Origin: Pagrus major
Taxonomy: Eukaryota; Chordata; Actinopteri; Spariformes; Sparidae
Assembly: GCF_040436345.1 (NCBI RefSeq)
Contig: NC_133219.1
Location: 24,092,709-24,156,708, forward strand
Length of the DNA: 64,000 bases
Reading direction: 5' to 3'
Shown here: in pieces, positions 18,001-28,460 of the stretch
Layout: the number at the start of each line of letters is the position of its first letter
Numbering within the stretch: the first letter of the stretch is position 1
The notes under the pieces: generated by a model
The model's database searches: none
The model's input: only the letters and a program-made list of their open reading frames with translations
Told to the model about the DNA's origin: nothing
Translations under genes and position numbers: made by a program

Positions 18001-19593
18001 AGGACTTACAGGGTGCAGTCACTTTTCGGCAGGGCCTGCCGAAAAGTGACTGCACCCTATAACTCTGGATTGGGAGGGGTTACATTCTCTGTCTTTTCAG
18101 CATTAATAGTAGAGGAAACCAGGTGCATGTACAGTGAATTTGGTCAATATCACTCCTTGCAATCCAGAGTTACAGGGTGCAGTCACTTTTCGGCAGGGCT
18201 TGCCGAAAAGTGACTGCACCCTGTAACTCTGGATTGGGAGGGGTTACATTCTCTGTCTTTTCAGCATTAATAGTAGAGGAAACCAGGTGCATGTACAGTG
18301 AATTTGGTCAATATCACTCCTTGCAAAAAGGACTTACAGGGTGCAGTCACTTTTCGGCAGGGCTTGCCGAAAAGTGACTGCACCCTGTAACTCTGGATTG
18401 GGAGGGGTTACATTCTCTGTCTTTTCAGCATTAATAGTAGAGGAAACCAGGTGCATGTACAGTGAATTTGGTCAATATCACTCCTTGCAATCCAGAGTTA
18501 CAGGGTGCAGTCACTTTTCGGCAGGGCTTGCCGAAAAGTGACTGCACCCTATAACTCTGGATTGGGAGGGGTTACATTCTCTGTTTTTTCAGCATTAATA
18601 GTAGAGGAAACCAGGTGCATGTACAGTGAATTTGGTCAATATCACTCCTTGCAATAAGGACTTACAGGGTGCAGTCACTTTTCGGCAGGGCCTGCCGAAA
18701 AGTGACTGCACCCTGTAACTCTGGATTGGGAGGGGTTACATTCTCTGTCTTTTCAGCATTAATAGTAGAGGAAACCAGGTGCATGTACAGTGAATTTGGT
18801 CAATATCACTCCTCCCAATCCAGAGTTACAGGGTGCAGTAACTCTGTAAGGACTTACAGGGTGCAGTCACTTTTTGGCAGGGCCTGCCGAAAAGTGACTG
18901 CACCCTGTAAGTCACAGTGACACAGTGATATTGACCAAATTCACTGTACATGCACCTGGCAAACACAGAGAATGTTATGCAGAATGTAAAGGCAATCCGT
19001 TACAGTTAGCCTACAGTTCTATATATACTGCATTATTGTATTCACAATTATGCTCTTAAAAGTAGAAGTTATCCAAAAAGTTACTGAAGTAAATGTAATG
19101 AAGTAAATGTAAATCGTTATTACCCACCTCTGATAGCACTTACTAATTTCTCAGTATGTGTTATATGATTGCTATCTAATGTGACGTGGAAACACTCCTG
19201 CATTCTTTTCTGCATTGATTTCCTAATCCTCGTTATAAAATCACTGAAACAGGGATATTGAATTATGACTTTATTTATAGATCAAAGCGGTGTAAAATCA
19301 CATTGCAACAACGATAACAACAACAACAACAACAATAAAAGTGGCAAGGTAAAGCATCTACCCTCATCAATTGTTGACAACTAGCCTACATTATGGAAAC
19401 ATCAGGTTACTTTTTTTATCCGTAGCCTCTTCACTTGGGCTACAGGACTGCACAGTAAAAAAAACATTTCTCTCGGTGCTGCGTCTGCCAGCTGACCCGT
19501 AGTAGACCTACGCCCACTTCCTCTGAACTGATGCGCGTTCCCGTCGGGGGCAGTCGTTTTTCGGCAAGCAGTCTCTTCTCGGTACTACACCGG
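15010..19593. mobile_element. Foldback element: long inverted arms around a 164-bp palindromic satellite
   Basis: The left arm (about 15010-15590) and right arm (about 18910-19475) are inverted copies of each other over about 570 bp with few differences. Both contain the (TTG)n/(CAA)n tract, the 'tgatgagggtagatgcttt' block and the 'caggtgcatgtacagtgaa' inner end. The outermost match is ccggtgtagtgccg at 15010 against its complement ending at 19593. The right arm has about 100 extra bases (19474-19572) that the left arm lacks. No transposase or other protein is coded inside. Best reading: a non-autonomous foldback-type DNA element with an expanded satellite core. Alternative: a genomic inverted duplication that later captured a satellite. 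Target-site duplications were not found with confidence. Confidence 0.7.
15592..18909 (+). repeat. Tandem array, ~20 units of 164 bp, each flanked by palindromes
   Basis: The motif gtgcagtcacttttcggca recurs at exactly 164-bp spacing from 15717 to 18669. A variant follows at 18833 and a further partial unit at 18859. A first incomplete unit starts near 15592. Each unit starts with tgccgaaaagtgactgcaccct and ends with its complement, so each looks like a small element with terminal inverted repeats. Neighbouring units form hairpins with arms of about 23-37 bp. Identity between units is very high, which points to recent amplification or gene conversion. It is not a protein-coding array: the recurring 66-codon frames only reflect the periodicity. 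Confidence 0.93.
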
Positions 19594-19599
19594 AACCGG

Positions 19600-19732
19600 C
19601 CCCCAGACTGGATTTTGCCCATATGTAGTCTCAGGACAGAGGGTGTTGTACGCTGTACAGATTGCAAATCCCCCTGAGGTAAAATGTGATTTGTGATTTT
19701 TGGGCTATATAAATAAAATTTGACTGAAAAAT
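19600..19732 (+). repeat. SINE/LINE-type 3' tail
   Basis: The stretch with 'cagagggtgttgtacgctgtacag', 'ccctgaggtaaaatgtgatttgtg' and 'gggctatataaataaaattt' resembles a retroposon tail very common in teleosts. It directly abuts the right end of the foldback element. Family not determined. Confidence 0.6.
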
Positions 19733-20893
19733 TACAATATTGCTCACGTTTAATTACACAAGTGATGCTATTTTTAGTGTTGTGTTGTAGTTTGTCAAAC
19801 TATATCTATATCAGCCTGTCAGTCTATTGAACTGATTGACAGTGGCATCCCTGAGGAGTGAAACCAAATGAATAGTGAGGTGAATTTAATCAATAGTTTA
19901 TATAAAAGGACCACATGGAAAGGGGGATTATTACAGTTTGAATAATATAAACTGCTAAACACTGTACTTATTCATATTTTAATTCTTTTCTCCTTTTATT
20001 AAGAACCTCTGTGAGAACTTTACATTATGCATGTAAGAAAATATCAAACATGAATATAAAAAATATATAAAAGTAAATAGAAAACACTTAATAATACAGT
20101 TACAAACATAAAACATTTTTCCTTGGCTGGTTGGATCTTCCTGTTTCTGTCATTATACAATTCTGTGGCATGTTCAGTCTCCTCCATCTTTGTTTGTGTT
20201 TCTTTCATGCAAATTTCCTACCATGTGGAAGAATGCAAAGCACCATCCAAATAATGAAAAATATTGCTGTAGAGTGTGATTTGTCACAAAACAAAGTAAA
20301 CAATAGCAGAATATAAAACGATAGACATTTTTCTATTGCCACAAGATTACATATCGTCATATCACATAGGCCTTAAATAGTAGTATATAGTATATAAAAC
20401 AGCAAAAAGACGGCACATCACATTTAATCCTATGGCGTCACATGGATTTTGAGTAACATAGATTTTCAAGTCCTTGCAAAACTTTAAACTAAAAGTGATC
20501 TTAGATACTTCATAAATAGACATTTGGCCAAACCAACATCCATCAACATCACACCATTTAAAAGTCACTACTGTGAAACCAACATTTTTTCTTCCATTTT
20601 GGAGATCACGATTGTTTAAAGAAATACGCAGCCATTATTATACATTAGTAATGACATCTCATCTTTATGTAAAATTTACATTTAGTTACAGAGATGTAGC
20701 TACTGCAAAGTTTCATTCCACAGGCAAACGTCTCCACAAGAGTTTCATCTCGATGGTTTCTTCTGTGTATTTTGATCCTCAGAGGTGTTTTTTCCAAGTA
20801 TGTGATTTGAGTAAAAGTTATCCCAAAAGTTCTGTGAGTTCTTGTGTGTTTTGATCACGAACCACTAGAACTGAATCACATATTTTTGAAAAT
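19733..20893. other. Spacer and Z3 3' flank
   Basis: AT-rich, no gene recognised. Near 20370-20420 it shares short motifs (agcaaaaagacggcacatcac) with the 3' flanks of other zinc-finger loci. From about 20700 it resembles the duplicated 3' UTR (gtttcatctcgatggtttcttctgtgta). Confidence 0.5.
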
Positions 20894-22088
20894 TCAACGC
20901 CTCTTGCCTGTATGAGCTCGTATATGCTTTGCCAAATGAGACGCATCAAAGAACCTTTTCCCGCAAATCTTGCAAAGGTATGGTTTCTCACCCGTGTGAG
21001 CTCTTCTCATGTGGATTTTCAAGGCTTCGTTGCGTGAGAAATCTTTCCCACATGTTCTGCAAAGGTACGGCTTCTCACCTGTGTGGGTTCTTATGTGGTT
21101 TTTTAACTCTGATGTCCGGCGAAACCGTTTCCCGCAGGTATCGCAAGAATAAGGCTTCTCACCTGTGTGGGTTCTTATATGAGTGTTCAAGTCTGAAGTC
21201 CGACAGAATGTTTTCCCACAGGTGTCGCAAGAATATGGTTTTTCACCTGTGTGGATTCTCATGTGTTCATTTAAATTGGATTTAAAATTAAAGGCCTTTC
21301 CACATGTGTCACATATGAAAGACTTTTTACCTGTCTGAGTATTACAGTGAATCTCTGACCAGTTAGGGTTGTACACATGTTGACTTCTGCTTTTGCAATG
21401 TCTTTCCATTGGTTCTGGCTCTGTATTTAAAGTTGATCCTGAGTCTTGATGATTACCTCCTGTCTGATCTTGACTCTCAGCTACATGAGAGTTGTAAAAG
21501 AGGAGCTGGTGGTCACTTTCTGATTCAGGTCCACTGTGGTCACTTTCTTCATAAGGAGGAATCAACATGAAGGTATCAGTCTCCAGCTTCACTACAAGCT
21601 GCTCTCCCTCCTGACTGGTGCAGAGTTCCTCCTGCTCCTCTTTAATCTGTGGAGGCTCTGGGTCCTCTTGGTCCAGACTGAAGTTCCTCTCCTGGTCACA
21701 GAGCTGCTGGTCAGCCAGAACCTTCTCCTCCTTATAAACATGTTGCTGTGGGAGCTCTGCAGGGACAGAGAACAAAACGAGTCAAAGCTTCTGTGATCAC
21801 AGACATCTTTATCATCTCACTGGAGACGTGCCATGAAGTATAAAAAAAAAAAACGACATGCGAGCAAATAATAAATCGAGTTCCTCTGTTTAGTGTTAAT
21901 AAAACAATAAAGTGTCGCACACCTATTCTGTCTAATGTTGTTTCAGGTTTCCAGATGAAAAGTCTGCGCTGACGGTCGATCTCTTCCTCGTACTCGACGA
22001 TAGTTTTTTTAAAAACTCTGAATATTTCTTCAGCAGCAGCAGTTAGTCGCTGGTTGACAAACTCTCTTAAATACTCAACTGAAGACAT
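20894..22088 (-). CDS. Z3: C2H2 zinc-finger protein, 5 fingers (342 aa)
   Basis: Exon 1 is 21923-22088 and is 166 bp, six shorter than usual. The loss removes two codons: the module reads [19 protein letters not shown] instead of RRLLDIIWKPE, and the phase is kept. Exon 2 is 20894-21756 (acceptor CTGCAG). The total is 342 residues. The linker keeps IKEEQEELC and VVKLETD. Finger helices: NFKSNLNEH, CRTSDLNTH, RRTSELKNH, SRNEALKIH, FDASHLAKH. The last finger equals the last finger of Z1 and Z5. The first three match those of the distant pseudogene Z10. Confidence 0.85.
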
Positions 22089-22184
22089 TGTTACTGAAAT
22101 ATGATTGAGACAGCTCGGAGTGTTAATGATAGCCTCTTTGAGTTAGCTCACTTCATCTATGCAGGTAAAGCACAGGCGCCTCCT

Positions 22185-22262
22185 ATTTACTTCCGCTGGA
22201 TGTTACACCCTTATGTTCCGACAGTGGAATTAATGTTTTGTTTTCTTTGGTTCCGCTTACAT
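22185..22262 (-). promoter_or_regulatory. Shared zinc-finger promoter block, Z3
   Basis: Blocks atttacttccgctggatgtta, atgttccgacagtgg and ggttccgctta are present. The spacer resembles that of Z5 more than Z1, so Z3 and Z5 promoters form one subtype. Confidence 0.55.
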
Positions 22263-23289
22263 TTCATGACATCTCTGCAGATGTTGTTTTAATTAAATAA
22301 TTAATTGTATTAATGTTTATTAGACAGCCGTGTTATTTATTCTTCATCATTATTTACTATATTAAATACATTGTGGAAGCTGCACTTCACCCAGTAATGA
22401 TGAGTATAGGCTTTGAAAATGTGTTTTCTGTTCCCTTTATATCATCAGCTCAAACTAATGGCTCTGTCCTATGTATGACAACGTGTCTGACCTGTTAATA
22501 TCTCAGACAAGATATTGTATAATGACTATGAGACAAAAATGTTGAGTGAAAGTTTGTCACCTTAAGTTTTGGGTATGAGACAGTAAACATTTGCTCTCTG
22601 TACTAAAGGTCAGCTTTGTGTTGAAATAAACAATATATCCAAATCAGAACGACAAGGCTGAAATGTTTTTGTTCTTTCATTCAAGCGAGGATGGGACAGC
22701 AGCAATTAATGCGCAAATTATGACATTTATGAGTTACACTTGGATTAATATCACTTGTAGTTAACTTAATCATTCATTATATCAATTTGGGAACAGCAAT
22801 GTGAATAACCTGTAGTAACGAAAATGTATTTATATTAACAAAATTCTTTGAGAGAAAAAAATAATTGTAGGAACTGTGCACTCACTGCGCAACAAAGATT
22901 TTTAAAAGATGTTGGAGATTATTTCAAAGAAATAATATTGGAGACAAAAAACACCAGTAATCAGTTCTGTACAGCAATATGAACGGGGAAAAAAAGGAGG
23001 TTAAACAAAGCTTGATGCCTTTATTGACAACGAATGCACTACTTCATACTTCATTACACTAAAATATTGTGATCTCTTCTCAATGGGAAATTGTATACAT
23101 TCACTTACAGACATGTAGCTATCATAAAAGGGTATTTCATGCAGTAGGTGAACAAGTCTTCACAGGAGTTTCAGCTCGATGTTTCTCCTCTGGATATTGA
23201 TCGTCAGGTGTTTTTACAAGTATGTCATTTAAATAAACTATGACCACGAACTGCAAGAACTGCATCATCTTATACATAATTTGCTAATA
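22263..23289. other. Spacer between Z3 promoter and Z4 3' relics
   Basis: No gene was recognised. Sequence from about 23030 resembles the duplicated 3' UTR of the cluster (gatctcttctcaatgggaaattgtatac). Confidence 0.5.
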
Positions 23290-23554
23290 CAAGGCCTCTG
23301 TGACAAACAAAGCTATCTTCTCCCACAGTTGTTGCATTTATATGACTTCTCACTAGTGTGGGCTCTTCTCGTGTTGACCATCAAGGCACCATTAAGTCAG
23401 AAAAACTCTCAAGTTTTGCAGGTAAACGACTTTTCACCTGTGTGGCTTCTATGGACTTTCAAATCACTGCCATGTCAGAAATATTTTCCACGTTTTTCAA
23501 GAATGTGGCTTCTCACCAGTGTGGGTTCTCATGTGCCTTTTCAAGCATGAAATG
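23290..23554 (-). pseudogene. Decayed 3' fingers of Z4
   Basis: On the minus strand, finger pieces continue beyond the Z4 stop in other frames: complements of 'ttctcaccagtgtgggttctcatgtgcc' and similar linker blocks at about 23340, 23430 and 23510. They mark two to three further fingers lost from the reading frame of Z4 and then decayed. Confidence 0.65.
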
Positions 23555-25022
23555 TCACTGAATCTCTTCTTGCAGGTCGGGCAGACGTACAGCTTCTTTG
23601 TGGATTCTCATGTGGATTTTCAAGGCACCACCACGTGGGAAATCTTTTCCACATACCACACAAGAATGTGGCTTCCCAGTTGTGTGTGTTTCCATGTGCC
23701 TTTGCAATGCCGAAAAGTTAACAAATCTATTCCCGCAGGACTTGCAAAGGTACGGCCTCTCACCTGTGTGGATTCTTGTGTGAACTTTCAAGCCACTGCT
23801 AAGTCGGAAGTGTTTACCACAGGTGTGGCAAAAATACGGCTTCTCACCAGTGTGGATTCTCATGTGCTCTAACAAGGCACAATTACGTGTGAAACGTTTC
23901 CCACATGTTTTGCAAAGGTACGGCTTTTCACCTGTGTGCATTCTCATGTGTTCATAAAATTGTGACTTAAACTTATATTCTTTCCCACAGTAGTCACATT
24001 TGAAAGACTTTTTACCTGTCTGAGGCTTACAGTAAATCTCTGACCTGTTAGGTTTGTAAACATTATTACTGTAACTTTCGCTTTTGTAATGTCCTTCCTT
24101 TGGTTCTAGCTCTGCATTTCTAGTTGATCCTGAGTCTCCATGCTTGCCTGCTTGACTCTCAGCTACATGAGAGTTGTCAGAAAGGAGCAGATGGTCACTT
24201 TCAGGAGTCAACATTGAGGTATCAGTCTCCAGCTTCACTACAAGCTGCTGTCCCTCCTGGCTGGCGCAGAGTTCCTCCTGTTCCTCTTTAATCTGTGGAG
24301 GCTCTGGGTCCTCTTGGTCCAGACTGGAGTTCCTCTCCTGGTCACAGAGCTGCTGGTCAGCCAGAACTTCCTCCTCCCTATGAACATGTTGCTGTTGAAG
24401 CTCTGCAGGGACCAAAAACAACAGCAATCAAGGCTTCTGTCTTCAAAGACATTTTTAACATCTCACTGGAGACGTGCCATGAAGTATAAAAAGCCGACAT
24501 GCGAGCTAATAATAAATCGAGTTCCTCTGTTGAGTGTTAATAAAACAATGAAGTTTTGCACACCTATTCTGTCTAATGTTGTTTCAGGTTTCCAAATAAA
24601 AAGTCTGTGCTGATGGTCGATCTCTTCCTTGTACTCGACTAGACTGGAGTTCCTCTCCTGGTCACAGAGCTGCTGGTCAGCCAGAACTTCCTCCTCCCTG
24701 GAACCATGTTGCTGTTGGAGCTCTGCAGGGACAGAGAACAACAGGAATAAAATACTGTTATGATGATAAAGAAAAAAAGTAGAGGATTGGGATTTTATAT
24801 ACATGTGTACGTTTTCTGTGTTATTAATATAATACCTAAATAATGCTCACCTATCCTTTGTAACTTTATTTCAGGTTTACAAACGATATCCAGCAGTCTG
24901 CGCTGACGATCGATCTCTTCCTCGTACTCGACAATAGTTTTTTTAAAAACTCTGAATATTTCTTCAGCAGCAGCAGTTAGTCGCTCGTTGACAAACTCTC
25001 TCAAATACTCAACTGAAGACAT
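23555..25022 (-). CDS. Z4: C2H2 zinc-finger protein, 5 fingers, frameshifted C-terminus, possible extra exon
   Basis: Exon 1 is 24851-25022 (172 bp, ATG 25020-25022, [15 protein letters not shown]). Exon 2 is 23555-24402 (acceptor CTGCAG). The direct join gives 339 residues. If the chimeric exon 24564-24722 is included, the frame holds and the product is 392 residues. Finger helices: [45 protein letters not shown]. After the fifth finger a small deletion shifts the frame ([19 protein letters not shown], stop), and finger remains follow out of frame. The linker is shortened (lacks the YEESDHSEPEP block). The usual promoter block is missing: about 80 bp upstream of the ATG the sequence passes into a Penelope-like fragment. 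It may be expressed as a truncated protein or be on its way to a pseudogene. Confidence 0.7.
24564..24722 (-). other. Chimeric zinc-finger exon (exon 2 start fused to exon 1 tail), 159 bp
   Basis: Reading the minus strand, a normal CTGCAG acceptor at 24723 leads into the start of an exon 2 ([19 protein letters not shown]). At NSSL it jumps directly into the second half of an exon 1 ([19 protein letters not shown]), which ends at a normal exon 1 donor (GAATAG/GTGTGC). The length of 159 is a multiple of three, and phase 1 is kept on both sides. The exon 1 part carries the six-base deletion typical of Z3 ([15 protein letters not shown]), so the donor was Z3-like. Best explained by unequal recombination between paralogues. 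Whether it is spliced in is unknown. Confidence 0.8.
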
Positions 25023-25103
25023 TGTTGTTACATTAGAATTAACAAGTTTAAAAGATAGACTACTCTTTGAGTTAACTGAATTAACCAGTGAAGGTAAAGT
25101 TAA

Positions 25104-25446
25104 TGAAGGTTCTCAGTCATCATTGTAAATCTAGGTGCTGTTTCGTAGGCAACTGGACTTGTTTCAGTTTCTTGAAGACGTTTCACCTCTCATCCAGGAG
25201 GCTTCTTCAGTTTTGACTAACTGGAGGGGAGTTGGCTGGCTTTTAAACTCTGTGTGGGTGTGTTCTTACAGAGTCGTTAGGGCCACTTGTGGGTCGTTGG
25301 TCAAACCAGTCTTCATGTGGGTTTCTAAGGCTAGGTGCGCCCAGGTGTGAATGGTTGTTAAGCTGTCTGGGGAGAGAACTCAGTACAGCATTGTAGGTAG
25401 GTGATAAGTAGTGTCGTAGGCTGCATTGAACAGCATATACTACATT
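25104..25446 (-). mobile_element. Penelope-like retroelement fragment (3' part, GIY-YIG endonuclease end)
   Basis: The minus strand reads NVVYAVQCS and then LSPTYNAVLSSLPRQLNNHS. Both are familiar from the C-terminal endonuclease part of fish Penelope-like elements. The terminal 'tgaaggttctcagtcat' and 'cttgaagacgtttcacctctcat' blocks are typical of the element end. It is an old, internally shortened copy. It begins right where the promoter block of Z4 would be expected. Confidence 0.75.
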
Positions 25447-25877
25447 CATCATGTAGTGTGGCCGAGGTATATTATGGGCAACTGCTGGAGAAAACTCTGA
25501 CTGGGAGAAACACACATCCAGTGACTGAAGTGCGGGCACTTCTATATTTTAATCTTTGGCATACTGTGACTTTTCCTCACACCTCTCACAAGGTGTCAGT
25601 ACTCTTTTATGCCCATCTCCCTATCAGGTCCTCATTGAGATCATGTCTCTTTTCTGTTCTCGGCTGCCCGCTCCTCTTGTCTCTCCTTCTGCATGCCACT
25701 CATTAGGAAAAAATGCTGTTTATCCAAAAATCCTTAGATCAGTATAGAGTATAGAATTCCCTATCACAGAGCTCTTTTGACGATTAGTAAAGGACAATGA
25801 GAACCCTGGAGTTTTCCTTTTGTATCAAGCAGCAAAAAAACCCCCAAAAAACCCCAAAAACATGTCTGGTGATGTGA
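25447..25877. other. Spacer, Z5 3' side
   Basis: No gene or recognised repeat. It contains a short A/C-rich stretch near 25830-25860. Confidence 0.5.
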
Positions 25878-28374
25878 CTACTGCGCATGTTCACATTGTG
25901 ATGTCGATGCTGAACCGTCTGTATGAGATCTTCTATGCTTTGCCAAATGAGAGGCATCAAAGTATCTTTTCCCGCAGATCTTACAAAGGTATGGTTTCTC
26001 ACCAGTGTGAGCTCTTCTCATGTGGATTGTCAAGGCATCTTTACGTGAGAAACCTTTCCCACATATTTTGCAAAGGAACGGCTTCTCACCTGTGTGGATT
26101 CTCTGGTGAATAATCAAATTCGAATTAAACTTAAAGGCTTTTCCACATGTGTCACATTTAAAAGACGATTTACCCGTGAAAGCATTACAGTAAATCTCTG
26201 ACCAGTTAGTGTCGTATACATTATTAATGTGACTTTCATTGCTGTGATGGCTTTCCTTTAGGTTTGTCTCTGTATTCCCAGTTGATCCAAAGTCTCTGTG
26301 CTTGCCTTCATTCTGATCTTGACTCTCAGCGACATGAGGGTTGTTACAGATGAGCTGGTGGTCACTTTCCTCATAAGTAGGAGTCAACATAAAGGTATCA
26401 GTCTCGAGCTTCAGTACAAGCTGCTCTCCCTCCTGACTGATGCAGAGTTTCTCCTGTTCCTCCTTAATCTGTGGAGGCGCTGGGTCCTCTTGGTCCAGAC
26501 TGGAGTTCCTCTCCTGGTTACAGAGCTGCTGGTCAGCGAATTCCTCCTCCTCTGTACAGACATGTTGCTGTGGGAGCTCTGGACCAACAGAGAACAAAAA
26601 GAATAAAGGTCTCCGTGTTCACATATAACTTTAACACCTCACTGGAGACATGCTATGTGCCAGCATGCTTCAAAACCTCCATCATCATCCCCAATCCCGC
26701 AAAAACCAAGAACCACTGGACTAAATGACTACAGATGTGTCGCGCTGATCTCTGCGATTATGAAGTCATTTGAGCACCCTGTGTTGTCCCATCTGTTGCC
26801 ACTGACCCATTTCTGGACCCCCTGCAGAGCAAACAGTCCTGTAAACGATGCACTTAACTTCTGTGTTCTCACAATACAGGTAACATGCATATTCAGTCTT
26901 TCTACGTCTGTTCCCACGTGTCTTTTCCTCATACATCTCAATCATCCTGAAATTATACACACGTACACGAGCCATCTCACCATCCCCACAATTTACTATA
27001 AAGGCTCTAAACACGCCTTTATAGTTTGCATATAAAGGGCCAGAATTTAGTTTAGTGTTGAGGAGAAATGTCAGAAGGAAAGAAGAAGTTGAAGAAGATG
27101 AAGCGTAATTGTATGGACTGTGAACTTGAAGTAATGATTAATCAAACTGACAGACAAAAACAAGTATTATTTTGAGCTAGTGGAGGAGGAGAGGGGATGA
27201 GCGGTCATCATTGAGTGCTAAAACATCAGTATGGTCCCTGAGAGATCACTCTAGCCTAAATTGCGCATTGGTAATGTCCCCAAGCAATGACAAAGCAGCC
27301 ATTGTATCATGTGGCACAGCCATTATGCACGGCTACAGCCGGTTACACCTGAATGTATTCTTACTCCCCAATAATACAGGAAAACAATCTTTATTTACGT
27401 ACATAAAGATCATGTATTTATGTTTTATTTACATAAAGATCATTATCATTATAATTATTATAATGCACACTGACAAACATATTTACAGAAGACAGTAAAA
27501 ACAAGGGTAACAACTCGCACATCACTGTGTAATCATAGTGAAGTTTTAAAAAAAAAAAAAACTATATGTAATCCTAACTCAATTCAGTGAAAAATCCCTA
27601 ATGAAATGTCACGCTAATTTACACTTTTCTTATCCTTTTTTACCAACTCGCAACATCACACTAATCAGACGCGCATGGTGTTAAAGATGTGTACCAGTAC
27701 GCACATTTCTCACCCCTGTGGATGTTTATGCATTCAGAAATCTGCATGGAAAGTGGCCTAAATACAGTTATCATGTGTACGCATGGTTTATACATTTGGC
27801 CCCTGGACTCCTGAGGGACCTCTGCCAGGATCCTGTAGGTGCACTAAAGCTCTGCATCCTCCTGGCTCAGCTACAGGACAAGCTCTTCCAGCAGAATGTG
27901 CACAGTGCAAATACTATTAAACTTAACTTTTGTACACTCCTGTGTCTGTATTTTGGCTCATTCTCACAAAACAAAAACAAAAAAACCTGTACAACTCTCA
28001 CTCAAATAATGGGGACATTGTATATCTTTTTTCTAAAAGTATTATTAATGCCTCTTGACTTGCAGTAACGCTTGTATCTTCAGTCTATTGTCTTCACACC
28101 AAAGCAAATTTCCTTGAATGTGAAAAACTACTTGTAAAATGCGAGCAATTGATAATTCGAGTTCCTCTCTTAAGTGTCAATAAATAATGAAGTTTTACAC
28201 ACCTATCCTTCGTAACTTCACTTCAGGTTTCAAGATGATGTCCAGCAGTCTGCGCTGACGGTCGATCTCTTCCTCGTACTCGACGATAGTTTTAGTAAAA
28301 ACTCCGAATATTTCTTCAGCAGCAGCAGTTAGTCGCTCGTTGACAAACTCTCTCAAATGCTCGACTGAAGACAT
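25878..28374 (-). CDS. Z5: C2H2 zinc-finger protein, 3 fingers (290 aa)
   Basis: Exon 1 is 28203-28374 (172 bp, [15 protein letters not shown]). Exon 2 is 25878-26578 (acceptor GTCCAG). The join is phase 1, giving 290 residues. The intron is 1.6 kb, much longer than in the other loci, and contains a LINE fragment. Only three fingers: KFNSNLIIH, SRKDALTIH, FDASHLAKH. Compared with Z3, two middle fingers are missing while the first and last two types are kept, as expected from an in-frame deletion between finger repeats. The linker has changes in conserved places ([13 protein letters not shown]). The C-terminus runs on after the last finger into an unrelated tail (DGSASTSQCEHAQ). With three fingers it could still bind about nine bases. 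Confidence 0.8.
26650..26840 (+). mobile_element. LINE reverse transcriptase fragment in Z5 intron
   Basis: The plus strand reads VPACFKTSIIIP, and one frame over GLNDYRCVALISAIMKSFE and LSHLLPLTHF. This is the N-terminal fingers region of a jockey-superfamily (L2/Rex-like) reverse transcriptase. The copy is short and broken by small indels. Clade not resolved. Confidence 0.7.
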
Positions 28375-28460
28375 TGTTGTTTAATAACCTACAGTATAAT
28401 AACAGAAAACCTCTTTGTGTTAACTCATTTGAGCCATGCAGGTGAAGCCACTGGCGCCCT

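Noticed and set aside
15592-18909. A regular repeat-spacer pattern suggestive of a CRISPR array.
   Set aside because: Spacers are not unique, the period is 164 bp, and the context is a vertebrate genome. It is a satellite.
15717-18920. Eleven or more open frames of 66 codons (MQSLFGR type) at 164-bp steps, at first glance a protein repeat family.
   Set aside because: They use GTG starts, span hairpin junctions and arise from the tandem DNA repeat. Substitutions do not respect codons, and there is no promoter or family.
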